From: Podospora pseudoanserina
Lineage: Eukaryota; Ascomycota; Sordariomycetes; Sordariales; Podosporaceae
NCBI RefSeq assembly: GCF_035222485.1
Contig: NC_085922.1
Span: 1,627,001-1,691,000, forward strand
Length of the DNA: 64,000 nucleotides
Direction of reading: 5' to 3'
Part shown: positions 35,701-46,009 of the stretch, piece by piece
Numbering within the stretch: position 1 is the stretch's first letter
How the letters are laid out: the number at the start of each line of letters is the position of its first letter
Translations under genes and position numbers: made by a program
The notes under the pieces: model-generated
Told to the model about the DNA's origin: nothing
Seen by the model: only the letters and a program-made list of their open reading frames with translations
Database searches by the model: none

Positions 35701-38479
35701 AGAGGATCCTCATCTGGCGAGTGCCATCTCTTTCTTGGTTTCCGACTGGGCAAGCAAGACATGCAAGACCTACGACGACTATGAAGACGATGTTGCCGAG
35801 CGTGATCATGAGCTTGGCCGACTCGCCTACAGGCTCCGGCAAATGATACACGATCGTCAGTGGCTGTCGAGGGAGTATTCTTTCAAAGACATTAGCCAGA
35901 GCTATGCGAGGCTGTCTTACTCGATCACCCTCTTGAGGTCCCCACTCTGTGAGGCCTTCAATACGATTCTGAACATTCTTCTCAACTCAATGGCTAGTGA
36001 CCAGCCGACGGTACGAAGCAAGAGCTTGAAGAGTGTCAACCAGGTCCTGGAAACGGACCCGTCCATTCTGGATGGAGATTCCGTGGTGGTGCAGCTCATT
36101 CTGAGATGTTCCAACGACTCGTCGACGCAGGTGCGTGATTCGGCGCTTGGGTTGATTGGCAAGTGCATCAGCATGCGGCCGGCGTTGGAGGAGCAGATTA
36201 CCCCCACGGTTGTGGAGCGATTTAATGATGCTGGGCATGGTGTTCGGAAGAGGGCCATGAAGCTTGCCAAGGATATTTACCTTCGCAACAGCAACCGGAC
36301 GCTGAGGAGCACGATTGCGAATGGGCTGCTGCATCGGATTCAGGACCCGGAGGAGAGCGTTAGGGAGCTGGCCAAGCAGGTGATTGAGGAGATATGGTTT
36401 GCCCCTTTTCACAGCGGCCAGACCTCGGCCGCGTCCAAGATTTCTCTTGCGGATCATGTTTCGCTTATGGTGCAGACGGTGAACCGGGGCAATGTTGTCA
36501 GTGTGCTGGATAAGGTGCTTCAAGCACTGCTGGCGCCGAGCAACAAGACGGCGCAGGCTTCGTTGGAGGTCTGCACGAAACTGGTGGAGAGCATGTTTGA
36601 CCTGGTTGACAGCTCGGATCCGGAGGACACGACCAAGCCTTCGGGAAGAGATGTCTTGCAGATTCTGATGATTTTTGCAAAGGCGGAAGCTAGTCTCTTT
36701 ACGTTTGAGCAGTTGCGGCTGTTGAGGCCTTATATCAGCAGCATCCGCAGCAACGAGGACCCGGCCGTGTCCAAGGCTGTGGTGGTTATCTATCGTCGGG
36801 TGCTTCCGCAGCTGTCGAGCGCGCATTCTCAGTTCCTTACCGAGGTGCGCAGTGAGCTGATGCCTACCATGACGACAGTTTCACGGCCTCTGATGAACGA
36901 GGTCATGGCTTGCTTGTGGATCATTAGCGGGCTGCTCGACACTTCGGAACACATGGCCAGGCTTGCGGCCTCGAGTCTGAGGAATATCCAGGCGCTGCAT
37001 GCAAAGAGCAAGACGCAGCCTCTGGATACCCGCACCATGCGCCAGTTTGAGCGGTACTCGCTCATTGTCGGTATGGCGGGCAAACACTTCAACCTCGACA
37101 GCCATTTGGACTTTTTCAACAAGATGTTGAAGACGAATGGCAGCTCCGTCTCAAAGTTGATGGTTGATCTGGTGGTCCCTTTTGCTGCCCCGTCGTATCA
37201 TATGGACATGAGGAAGGCAGCGTTGGACTCGGTGGGGCTGGTGTGTCAGGCCTGGCCGAGGAACTACGTTTCTGCAAATGTTTACACGACGTTTCAGCAC
37301 GTGTTTGACGAGCAGGTTCCGGTGCTGGAGGCGATGGTGCTGAGGTCGTTTAAGGAGTTTTTGCTGACGGAGGAGAAGAGGTCGGAGGAGGCGGCGGAGG
37401 CGCCGACGGGGATGAATGGGGGGGCGAAGCAGGAGAAGAAGAGGGAGTTGACTGTTATTGGTGGCACGAACTACGACGATGTTGCGAGTGCGACGACGCA
37501 TCGATTCCTCAAGGAGATTATTCGGATTGCTACCGCCACGCAAGACAACCATGCTTTCCTTGCGGTGGAGGTTCTCGCCAGCATCAACAGGCAGGGTTTG
37601 GTACACCCCAAGGAGACGGGCGTCACATTCATTACGCTTGAAACGTCGTCCAATCCTAGGATTTCGGAGCTTGCCTTTCTGGAACATAAAGCGCTGCACG
37701 CCAAGCATGAGACGGTTGTGGAAAGGGAGTATGTCAAGGCTGTTCAGTCGGCTTTTGCGTACCAGCGGGACATTGTCAAGGATTCACGCGGTGCGATCGC
37801 CACTGGCAACGGGGTCTTTACTCCCAAGCTTCATCTCCTGATGGAGGTGCTCAAGATCAGCAAGTCAAAGAATCGGCAAAAGTTTCTGGAGAAGCTGTGC
37901 GGGCAGCTCGACTTTGATGTGGGCAAGCTGGACATGGGGGAGCGAGTGCCGAGCCATGTGGTGTATGTGAGGTTTGTGACGGAGTGTCTGGCGTACTTTG
38001 AGTACTTGACCGTGGGCGAGGTGGGGTGTGTGGTTGGGGCGCTGGAGAGGTTGGTCACCGGGACGGGGGCGGGCGTTGCGCAGGCGATTGAGATGGAGGT
38101 TTTGGGGTTTAGGGTGGATGTTCTTGAGGAGGAGCAGCAGCAACAGCAGGTCTTGGGAGAGAATGGACAGGCTGCTGGTGCTGCTGCTGGGTCGCTGTCG
38201 TCGTCGTCGGTGAATCAGTTGCAGGAGGCCCCTAGGGTGGAGCTTGAGAAGCTGAGGCGTCTTACGGCGGGGGCGGTGGTTTTGTTGGGTGTTTGGGAGG
38301 CGAGGACTTACCTCAGGAGGTTGTATGGGCTTGGGATTGGGGGGAGGAGGGAGAATAAAGTCAAGATGTTGGGGAAGGACTTGAGTAAGGCCCCTGTCAA
38401 GGCGCAGGGGGTGACGGGGGAGAAGTTGTGGGAGGAGATGGGGGTGTTGGGGGAGAGGTTGGGGAGTAGGGAGGGATGA
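32777..38479 (+). CDS. SCC2: Sister chromatid cohesion loader Scc2/Mis4/NIPBL
   Basis: With Scc4 it loads cohesin onto chromosomes. Exons 32777-32957, 33034-33214 and 33322-38479 give 1839 aa in frame; the 107-nt second intron (GTATGT...CACAG) was chosen because it gives PEYSLAAGLSPFSKM without a stop. Residues 1-45 contain the conserved N-terminus (FTLAEVLPYTPFSAIAPFDS) that contacts Scc4. Residues ~150-350 are disordered, with Gln-rich repeats and a Lys/Arg cluster. The remainder is HEAT-repeat hook, with RSKSLKSVNQVLETDPSIL and GVRKRAMKLAKDIYLRN as clear family blocks. The stop at 38477 is probably premature: a C-terminal tail continues in shifted frames to 38788. Confidence 0.9.
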
Positions 38480-38788
38480 TGGGGGTTTGTAGGGGGTTTG
38501 TGGAGTTGATGAATGTTGATAAGGAGTTTTTGGTTGGGGACGAGGATGAGGAGGGGTTGATGGAAGAGGGGGGCAAGTCCGATGAGTGGTGGGGAGGATG
38601 ATGAGCTGGTGGGAGAGAGGAAGAGGGGGAGGAAGAGGAAGAGTGATGCGGGTAGTCAGGGGACGCCGGGGAAGAAGAAGAGGGGTAGGAGTGGGAGTAT
38701 GGGGGGGCAACCTAGGAAGAGGGGACGGCCGAAGAAGGTTGCTAGGGAGGAGGAGGAAGGGGAGGGGGAGGAGGGGGATTGGTTTTAG
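38476..38788 (+). pseudogene. Frame-shifted C-terminal tail of SCC2
   Basis: Directly after the SCC2 stop, a -1 frame reads GFVELMNVDKEFLVGDEDEE (38492-38551). From about 38560 the original frame resumes as an acidic/basic tail, GERKRGRKRKSD...KKRGR...KRGRPKKV, with AT-hook-like RGRP, ending at 38788. This is what a Scc2 C-terminus should look like. The breaks sit at G runs (38473-38475 and 38563-38568). A missing G at the first and an extra G at the second would give one continuous protein. Assembly error is the simplest reading; a real truncation is the alternative. Confidence 0.6.
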
Positions 38789-39717
38789 TTGCCATTTTTT
38801 TTTCCTTCAGAGAAAATCAACATGAACAGCAGGCGTTTTGCGGGGGGGTTGATTTCTTTGGGACGGGGAAGGGTATTGATATGATTGGCGTTTTGGGATG
38901 GGATGGGAAGGGAATGGCGGGGAGAGGAAATGGGGAAAGGGGGGGATCAAAATGGTTGCGAACATGGCTGAGGTTAACTAGCTGCATAAACTGCTTTACT
39001 TTGGGACTTTGGGTGGTTTATATTAGTTCGTTGCTAATGGATTCTGAGATGGGGGTTCAGACATCAGTTACATATGGGAGAGCAATAAATATAATTTTGG
39101 TGATTAAACGGCTTGAGTGAGGTTGCGAATGATTATGTTTGCGGTGCGAGCTGGTCTAAGTCTTGAAAGTCTCGTCACATGTTTATCACAACATGTTTAT
39201 TTCTATGCTTCAGCACCCTTGTCAAGCTTTTTCTGGTATAGTATTAGCACTTTTCCTTTTCATATGATGTACCGAGGGCTTCTTTTTGACGTTCATATCG
39301 CTTAAGGGTTACCAAACGATCATGTTGTGTTGGGTCGGTCATACCTACATAGATAGGCGTCGAGGAAGATTGTATAGGTAGGCTTGTGCACCACTCCAAT
39401 CAGCAGCGTACTTTTTTTGGCTTCTCAATTCCATTTATTTCGATTTATGTCTCCTTGCAGCTTCTGTCCCACTGCTGTTGTTTTCGCCTGAGGGTATTAT
39501 CCATCTATCAGTCCGCATTCATCTTCCACTTCTTGCCATCCGGCCGGCCCAACCGTTCCCTGCTTCCGAAGCCTGTCCCGTATGTACAACCCCCAACCAA
39601 ACTTTGTGGTATTTCCCTTTGTTTTATTATCCCCCAACCCCTTGTTATTGTTGTTGTTGTTGTTGTTATTGCCCCCTTCCTGTATGTCTGTCGGCCCATC
39701 TCATCTTTGTCAAGCCA
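38789..39717. other. Intergenic, 3' side of SCC2
   Basis: Convergent region between SCC2 and a minus-strand gene. It has a G-rich stretch near 38840-38945 and a TTG microsatellite at 39650-39669. No gene is supportable. Confidence 0.5.
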
Positions 39718-40110
39718 TCACCTCCCCTCCCTCCTCGGTTCAGCCTTCTCGACTGTCTTCTCCTCTTCCTTGTGAAACCCCAACCACTCCCCCAATATCC
39801 CCCCCGGTTTCGGAACCGGACACTCCCTCTCCGCCTTTAGTTCCCTCTGCCTCTCCATTCTTAGCTTTTGGAGCTCTTCTGGCGTGGTGGCGATTGCATT
39901 GTTGAATCTAGCCACCCCGTCCTCCCCCACGATTTGTTTTTTTCTTCTCTTGGTGGCGTTGGGATCGAGCTCCCCGTCGGCGAGGGTTCGTCGGGGTGCT
40001 GGACAGGGGAGGATGTGGGGGAGGGCGACGACGAGGAAGGAGGCGAGGAGGGTGGTTGCAAAGAGGGTTGATGTTGAGCGGGAGCGGGGGTGGAGGTGGG
40101 GGGGTGGCAT
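39718..40110 (-). CDS. Small single-pass membrane protein, function unknown
   Basis: Single exon, 130 aa, starting MPPPHLHPRSRSTSTLFATT. A basic N-terminus precedes one hydrophobic segment (~16-36, LFATTLLASFLVVALPHIL), then PCPAPRR. The rest is charged and helical (TPEELQKLRMERQRELKAE), with a C-terminal ECPVPKPGG. The Arg/Ser-rich N-terminus and single membrane span suggest a mitochondrial inner-membrane protein, but I do not recognise the family. Its start ATG is in clean context, and the gene points away from the PP4 gene 791 bp off. Confidence 0.6.
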   Translation of the reverse strand: MPPPHLHPRSRSTSTLFATTLLASFLVVALPHILPCPAPRRTLADGELDPNATKRRKKQIVGEDGVARFNNAIATTPEELQKLRMERQRELKAERECPVPKPGGILGEWLGFHKEEEKTVEKAEPRREGR

Positions 40111-40900
40111 TATTGTGGCTTTGTTGGTGGTGGAGGGGGGAACTGAGGGGATTGTTAGCTTTTCTCGAATAAGGGTAGAATGGGGGATAACATACTAACT
40201 GAGTGCGTGAGATAGGGGAGAGAAGGGATTATATCATGGCTCCAGCCCTGAAACAAATCTAACGAACGATGGGCTGGCTCTTCGGGGAGGTCGGGTCGGG
40301 TCGGGGGGGGGAGGGGGCAGGAGCTCTACTTCGAGATATGGGTGCTGGATGGATGGAGCTTGGTGGATTGATGGATTGGTGCCCCACAATGCCGTTTTCC
40401 TAGTCTTGAGCCCGAGCCCGAGCTGTCAGTCAGGCGCGCGTCACTGCACCTTTTTTTATTTTTACGCGCTAAAGCTTACCGGAGCTAGGGACGCACGGGC
40501 CAGGGTAGTTAATTGTCGGGTTTCAGCTTGGCTAACCACGACTGGGGACGTCGCCTTTTGCGCAAAACATATTTCTACAAGGGAAAATTGGGGGGAAAAG
40601 CATTCTTTCATCTGATATTTGCGGCTTCTTTATTCATTATTGCTAGAGGAGTAGCCGACACAAATCTGTTCTTGTTCAAGCCCAGCGCGGCGCAAATACA
40701 ACAAGGTGTCTAGACAAGAACAACCACCAAGTTTATTTTATCGGATAGGACTTATCACCCTGCTGCTCCCCTACGCCACCACCCACATCGATCGCGACAA
40801 ACTCTCTTTGCGACAAGCACACACACACACACACACACACACAATAATCCAACATCTAGATACCCGGCACCCTCCCACAGCACACACACAAACAAGGAAA
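40111..40900. promoter_or_regulatory. Divergent promoter region with a CA microsatellite
   Basis: Separates the small membrane-protein gene and the PP4 gene. A CA repeat at 40818-40843 sits in the probable 5' leader of PP4. No coding frame is supportable. Confidence 0.5.
40818..40843 (+). repeat. CA microsatellite
   Basis: Thirteen CA units, 58 bases upstream of the PP4 start codon. Confidence 0.9.
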
Positions 40901-42373
40901 ATGAGTGACCTCGACAGGCAAGAACTCATACACCCGCGCGCAATCCATCATCCCCTTTCTAACCTACTCCCCCCCAAAAACAGAGCCATAGCCCAGCTCC
41001 GAGCCTGCCGCCCCATCCCCGAAAACGACGTCCGCGAGCTCTGCCACAAAGCCCGCGAGCTCCTCATCGAAGAAGGCAACGTCGTGACCGTCAACGCGCC
41101 CGTGACAATATGCGGCGACATCCACGGCCAGTTCCACGACCTGATGGAGCTCTTCCGCGTCGGCGGCGATGTCCCCGACACGAACTACCTCTTCATGGGC
41201 GACTTTGTCGACCGTGGTTTCTACTCGCTCGAGTCCTTCCTCCTCTTGCTCTGCCTCAAAGTTCGGTACCCAGACCGCATGACGCTCATTCGCGGGAACC
41301 ACGAGTCTCGCCAGATTACGATGGTGTATGGGTTCTATGACGAGTGCTTGAGGAAGTATGGGAGCGCGAATGTTTGGAGGTATTGTTGTGATGTGTTTGA
41401 TTACTTGGCGCTGGGGGCGATTGTGTTGGGGGCTAGTAATACTCTTTCCGAGGGGGGTGGTGGTGGTGGTGGTGGTACGGTGCCGGTGGTGGGGTCGGAT
41501 GTGGAGATTGAGGTTTGTAATGCGGATCAGCAGATTATTTCGAGGTTTTTGAGGAAGGGGTCTTCTTCTTCTGCTTCTTCTTCGAGGGAGGGGAGTCAGG
41601 CGGGGGAAAGTCAGGTTGGGGAGGGCGGGAGCAGTCCTGAGAGGGGGCGGACGGAAGGGAGTCCGAATGGTGCGGCAGGGGGGCAGCCGACGACGAATGG
41701 GTTCGGGGATGGCGGTGGGCCGCCGGCGCCGACGAATACGGGACCGCCGGGGTCGGGGGCGAGCGGGGCGAGTGGGGGAAGTATTGGGAATCCGGCGGGG
41801 GCGGTGTTGTGTGTTCATGGCGGGTTGAGTCCGTTGATTGATAATGTGGACAAGATTCGGCTGCTGGACCGGAAACAGGAAGTTCCTCATGAGGGTGCGA
41901 TGTGCGACTTGCTCTGGTCGGATCCGGATGAGATTGATGGGTGGGGGTTGTCGCCGAGGGGGGCTGGGTTCTTGTTTGGGGCCGATATCGTCAAGGTGTT
42001 CAACCACAGGAACGACCTGAGCTTGATTGCGAGGGCGCATCAGCTGGTTATGGAGGGGTTCAAGGAGATGTTTGATGCGAGTATCGTCACGGTGTGGTCG
42101 GCGCCCAATTACTGCTACCGATGCGGGAATGTGGCTGCGTTGCTGGAGCTGTCGGAGGATGACTCTGGGTTGGGGGTGCTGGCGAGGAGTAATGGGGATG
42201 TGAACAGGAGTGACGGGATGGGCGGGCAGGGGTCAAGAGGTGTTTTGATGGAGAATGACTTGCTGGGCTACAACAAAGCTGGGCCGGCAAGGAGGTATCG
42301 GGTTTTCCAGGCGGCGCCGCAGGATTCGAGGGGGATGCCGGCTAAGAAGCCCGTTGCCGACTACTTTTTGTGA
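40901..42373 (+). CDS. PPH3: Serine/threonine protein phosphatase PP4 catalytic subunit
   Basis: PP2A-family phosphatase acting in DNA-damage recovery and cell-cycle control. Exons 40901-40917 and 40984-42373 give 468 aa. The 66-nt intron starts with GC (AG|GCAAGA) and ends CAG; it is the only splice that yields [20 protein letters not shown]. Metal-binding motifs GDIHGQF, GDFVDRG and RGNHESR are intact, and the C-terminus ends in the methylatable YFL. About 125 residues rich in Gly, Ser and Pro (41425-41805) are inserted before [10 protein letters not shown], so the protein is much longer than the ~307-aa animal PP4. This insertion is, as I recall, a feature of Sordariales. Confidence 0.95.
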   Translation: MSDLDRQELIHPRAIHHPLSNLLPPKNRAIAQLRACRPIPENDVRELCHKARELLIEEGNVVTVNAPVTICGDIHGQFHDLMELFRVGGDVPDTNYLFMGDFVDRGFYSLESFLLLLCLKVRYPDRMTLIRGNHESRQITMVYGFYDECLRKYGSANVWRYCCDVFDYLALGAIVLGASNTLSEGGGGGGGGTVPVVGSDVEIEVCNADQQIISRFLRKGSSSSASSSREGSQAGESQVGEGGSSPERGRTEGSPNGAAGGQPTTNGFGDGGGPPAPTNTGPPGSGASGASGGSIGNPAGAVLCVHGGLSPLIDNVDKIRLLDRKQEVPHEGAMCDLLWSDPDEIDGWGLSPRGAGFLFGADIVKVFNHRNDLSLIARAHQLVMEGFKEMFDASIVTVWSAPNYCYRCGNVAALLELSEDDSGLGVLARSNGDVNRSDGMGGQGSRGVLMENDLLGYNKAGPARRYRVFQAAPQDSRGMPAKKPVADYFL

Positions 42374-42587
42374 TACCGGCGGTCTTTTTTTTTTTTTTTT
42401 TTTTTTGCAAATCTGGGTTGGTGTTGAGGGATATCTGGGCCTTTTTTTTTTTTTTAAGAAGCGGTTTGATTGTTTATTGTATTTGGGCACATTGATTGTA
42501 CCTATTACTTATCATGAGTTATACCCCCTATGCCCCTGGCAAAGTAAGCGGAAAATATGAATTCATCGCCATGTGTTGTCGTTGCTT
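42374..42587. other. Short convergent gap with a 22-T run
   Basis: T22 at 42385-42406 lies 12 bases after the PP4 stop, and T14 follows near 42440. The run is probably 3' untranslated sequence. Confidence 0.5.
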
Positions 42588-43111
42588 TTAGTTTGAGGTT
42601 GAGCCCTTCAGTCGAGTGATAGTCTTCTCAATAGCCTCTTCATCAACGTCACAATTCCTTCCGGGAGCACATCCCAACGTCACACGGACTTGGCTGGTGT
42701 TTGCGCCGGTGATGTGGGATATTCTGCTGTTTATCAGCTTCCAATTCAGTTGGACTGGTTGGTAACTTACAAATCAGCCGCCATGGAACACTCGTTAGGC
42801 TCTGCGTCCTTCTGTTGCTCCTCACGTCTACAGGGCGTCTGGGATGGCGGCTGTTGCAGGTACTCTCTTATACCAGCCTCGCTGACCCCAACCTTGCCGA
42901 GCAACTCTCTCAGCCTCTGGTTTTCTTCCGCGACTTTTCTCGCGGCGAGCTGGATCTCTAGTGTTGCCTGCACCCCCTTTTCTTCGTGCTCCCTGATGCG
43001 GGATTCTAGGGAAGAGATGTACTCTTTTCGGCGGGCTCGGGAGAGGCGCTGGTTGGTGCGGATGCGGGAGAGGTTGGCTTGCTTTTTGGAGTCTGTGGAG
43101 GACATTTTCAT
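42588..43111 (-). CDS. Small bZIP transcription factor
   Basis: Exons 43111-42771 and 42723-42588 give 158 aa (156 from the second ATG at 43105). The basic region NLSRIRTNQRLSRARRKEYI is followed by a short leucine-zipper helix (SSLESRIREHEEKG, then NQRLRELLGKVGV). The donor GTAAGT is strong. The second exon adds VRVTLGCAPGRNCDVDEEA and a helical end, resembling the C-terminal Cys motif of small fungal bZIP factors. Without this exon the protein would end at AADL. The acceptor is a CAGCAG tandem, so a form with one extra codon (Arg) is possible. Nuclear; targets unknown. Confidence 0.85.
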
Positions 43112-43703
43112 GAAAAGGGAAGAGGGTGGTTACATAAGGGGCTGGAAAGGAAAGTGCAGTTTCACAGTTGTATGGTAGGTTGGCTGGGCAGCTGGGATAT
43201 GAACAGTTTTGTCTGAAAAGGAGGAAGTTGAAAGAATTACGGGCCGGGATGGGTGATGCCAAGAGCGGCGAGAGGACCGGCTTGGCGGGCCGTGTGGTTC
43301 GGGCCTCCCGTATAGGGGAGGGATCCAATGCTATTATGCAGTACCTCCGGAGCAAGCGATCAATAAAACCAAGCCTCGGGGGCCGTAGCGTCAGAGTATT
43401 ATCGAAAGCCTTTGAATGATTAGAAGGTGTATATATACCTCTCTCAACATTGGAGGAGACCTTGGGCGTAAAAGGGGCAGCATATGCCAAACAAAGTATG
43501 TACACCACAAGAATCATCAAAACATCAGGAACAAATGTATGCGTGTATTCAAGAAAAGTAAATAACAAAAAGTTCTATTTTGATCAAAAGCCTAGTACCT
43601 AAGCACCCAAGCAAGCCACCAGCACCTGCGTCAGCACAAAACAACAACAGCCTCGTCAGCCAGCAACGCAAGCCAAATCGAAAAAGCGGGAAAAGAGAAA
43701 AAC
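43112..43703. other. Intergenic, promoter side of the bZIP gene
   Basis: Between two minus-strand genes. It contains the bZIP promoter/leader and the 3' end of the RING gene. Nothing else was recognised. Confidence 0.45.
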
Positions 43704-44606
43704 TCACCACTCCCCAACCGTCTCCCTCGTCACCAACCTCTTCAAATCGTCATCCATCCTCACCCTATACTTCACCATCTGCACCCGATCCTTCTCCCTC
43801 CCCGTCCTCTTCCACCTCAGCTTCGCATCATAATACAACCTCCCCAGCGTCTCCATCAACCCATTGATCACCGCCCGCCTCTCCACCGCCTCGCAAGTGG
43901 AGCAAAAAGCAGCAATCTTCCCCCCGTCAGGAATAGTCCGTGGAACCAACCAGATGGTCTCCTTCCACAGCGGTCTAAGCCTAATCTTGTGTTTACACAG
44001 CTCGTGAACCATGGGAGTCCGACAAACGGGGCATTGGTCGCGGTCTTGCATCCATTGACGGATGCAAGCTTGGCCGAATATGTGACCGCACGGTAGCACA
44101 CAAGGCACAGAATCGTTGTTTTGATTGTAGATGCTCTGGCGTTGGGTAGCGGGAAGGATGCGAAGGGGGGAGATCATGCAAATGGAGCATGTGTGTTGGT
44201 GATGGGGGTGGTGGCGGCCAGGGTCGAAAAGGAAGGTGAATTTGGGGTCGGGAACGTAGGTGCCCATGTCTTGAGGTTGATGTTCAGCCTCCTCTTCTTC
44301 AAGACCGGCGTCTTCTCTGTGAAGGGTGCTACGTTCCCGAATTTCTGCTTCCTCGAGATCGTCTCGAAGACTGCGCCATTCTCGAGTTTCTGGTTCGTCT
44401 AAATCCGAGACATTGTTGATGATTCTGATGGTGTCTTCAGAAGATTCAGACTCGTAATCAGGAAGGTCCGAGTCGTACTCTGCAATGTCAGGCTCATATA
44501 GAAGTGACCGTGAAGGAGAAGGGGGGTTAGAGGGGAGATTAGAAGCGACGGATGAGCCGTCCGACTGCTCAGACTGCAAGTCTATGGAATTCCAAAAGCC
44601 GGACAT
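43704..44606 (-). CDS. RING-finger protein, probable E3 ubiquitin ligase
   Basis: Single exon, 300 aa. The N-terminal ~130 residues are acidic and Ser-rich (disordered). The RING lies at ~135-200: CSIC, a 25-residue loop, then CVLPCGHIFGQACIRQWM and CPVC. The fifth zinc ligand, usually Cys or His, is Gly in CGHIFGQAC; a similar spacing occurs in RFWD3-like RINGs. The C-terminal 100 residues are basic, with a second Cys pair (CSTCE). Likely an E2-binding ligase; substrate unknown. Reading frame and start are clear. Confidence 0.8.
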   Translation of the reverse strand: MSGFWNSIDLQSEQSDGSSVASNLPSNPPSPSRSLLYEPDIAEYDSDLPDYESESSEDTIRIINNVSDLDEPETREWRSLRDDLEEAEIRERSTLHREDAGLEEEEAEHQPQDMGTYVPDPKFTFLFDPGRHHPHHQHTCSICMISPLRILPATQRQSIYNQNNDSVPCVLPCGHIFGQACIRQWMQDRDQCPVCRTPMVHELCKHKIRLRPLWKETIWLVPRTIPDGGKIAAFCSTCEAVERRAVINGLMETLGRLYYDAKLRWKRTGREKDRVQMVKYRVRMDDDLKRLVTRETVGEW

Positions 44607-44936
44607 GGTGGGCGTAGTCGAATGGTAGTAGTAAAGATGTTGATGATGGTTTTGATGCCCTTTTGAACCCTGGGAGAGTCAGTATATAGCTGCGCTTTAA
44701 TAGTATCCGTTCAGCAGCAACACCGAACAATGTGTTGTGAACAGGACTGTTGCGTAGAACACAGCCGTATTGTACGGAAACCCGTAGCGACCAAGAACAA
44801 AGGCATTGTGATGAGGCTCCAAACACCAAAGGAAAAAAAAAGATGGCATCAATGCCTGGAGGTTCCAAAATTTGTTGAATTCATGTACAAGTTACACCGT
44901 GAAAATGGCCCCCGCCCCGGTTTGGGTACTGTTGTC
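44607..44936. other. Intergenic between RING gene and small mitochondrial gene
   Basis: Both neighbours are on the minus strand. It holds the RING gene promoter; nothing further was recognised. Confidence 0.4.
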
Positions 44937-45428
44937 TTATGATGACTTCTTCTCTGCCTCTGCCTTTTCCTTTTGCGCCCGCTCGTGTTCGATGATTTGT
45001 TTGCTCCAGCTGGAAGGGAAGGTCAGTGCTCATGAACCGACAAAGACAATGGCAGCCAGCATCAACATACTATCTGCTTGGGTAGAAACGTCCTGGCTCG
45101 GGCATCTTGTGACGGAACTCCCTCTCGGCGCTCAGGTTCCAGACCATAGCAGTGATGCCAAAGACGCAGACACCGAGAATGGCCGTGTTAGCCTTCCAGT
45201 TGGCAGGCTGGGCGTACCAACCACCGGCCGGCGACCAGACGTGCTTGGGATACCTGTATGTCGGGGTCGGTCTCGTTAGGACTCTTGAGGTCTGGCTTAT
45301 GGCGTCGCTAGGTCTATCTCGGGGAAAGGCGCAAACTCACGGGATCTTGGGACCGCCACCCTAGAGAGATAGTGTCAGCATAGGGCTCAATTGACGCGAA
45401 CAGAGAAGACGTTTAGGTAACATACCAT
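44937..45428 (-). CDS. Small single-span mitochondrial protein, possible complex I accessory subunit
   Basis: Four exons, 45428-45426, 45360-45341, 45253-45071 and 45009-44937, give 92 aa with exact frame (279 nt) and all GT-AG introns. The first coding exon is the ATG alone; exon 2 is 20 nt. The protein runs MGGGPKIPYPKHVWSPAGGW, then one hydrophobic helix (NTAILGVCVFGITAMVWNL), then REFRHKMPEPGRFYPSRYWS and a Lys/Glu-rich helical tail. I recognise the sequence type as a conserved fungal inner-membrane protein, similar in size and layout to small complex I accessory subunits, but cannot name it with confidence. Confidence 0.72.
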
Positions 45429-46009
45429 GTTGACTGATTGTATAGGAGGATGTGAATTGACGTGGGATAAGCTGTCAAGCCTCTCGAACTTGACGTCGTC
45501 GCTGGGGGGCTCGCGCGGTCCAATCAATGGCAGGGAAAAGGGCGAATGGTTAATCCGTCACAGGCGCTGGCGGGCAGTGGGTGCTGTTCCTGGGCGAGCA
45601 TCACACAGAGAGCTCCCGCAAACTGAAAGCTTGGGCCTGATAGTAGATAGCGGGGTGCTACACTACCTATACTCAAAAAATATTATGTCAGCCACAACCT
45701 CTGCGGGACTGAGATCCCTGCAACAGCACTGGCGCTGTGCAGCTTCACGGCCCATTGGAGAACTTTTTTTCCTTTTCCGAGATTGACGGCGACGAACCGG
45801 GGAACGGTGCAGCAACCCACGACCGCACCACCCTTTTTACTGACCAACGCCCCCGAACAATCCGGCCCCCGACGTCTTGGGAAAAGAGGAGGAAACCCCG
45901 GCGATTCTCACCGAGGAATACTGGACCCCCGGGCGAAACTGGACGAGTTTTTTCCCGACCCACCTCCACCACCATACCTCCTCCATATCTTCCTCAGCCC
46001 GCCCACCCA
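45429..46009. promoter_or_regulatory. Divergent promoter region, small mitochondrial gene / mL44
   Basis: Outward-facing starts across 0.58 kb. Both neighbours are probably mitochondrial proteins, so shared control is possible but not shown. The frame is open upstream of 46010 but unlike the protein. Confidence 0.4.

Noticed and set aside
37865-38710. 281-codon minus-strand frame opposite the SCC2 3' end
   Set aside because: Pro/Leu/His-rich mirror frame over G-rich coding DNA.
40964-42040. 358-codon minus-strand frame opposite PP4
   Set aside because: Arg/Pro-rich mirror of a clearly coding phosphatase exon.
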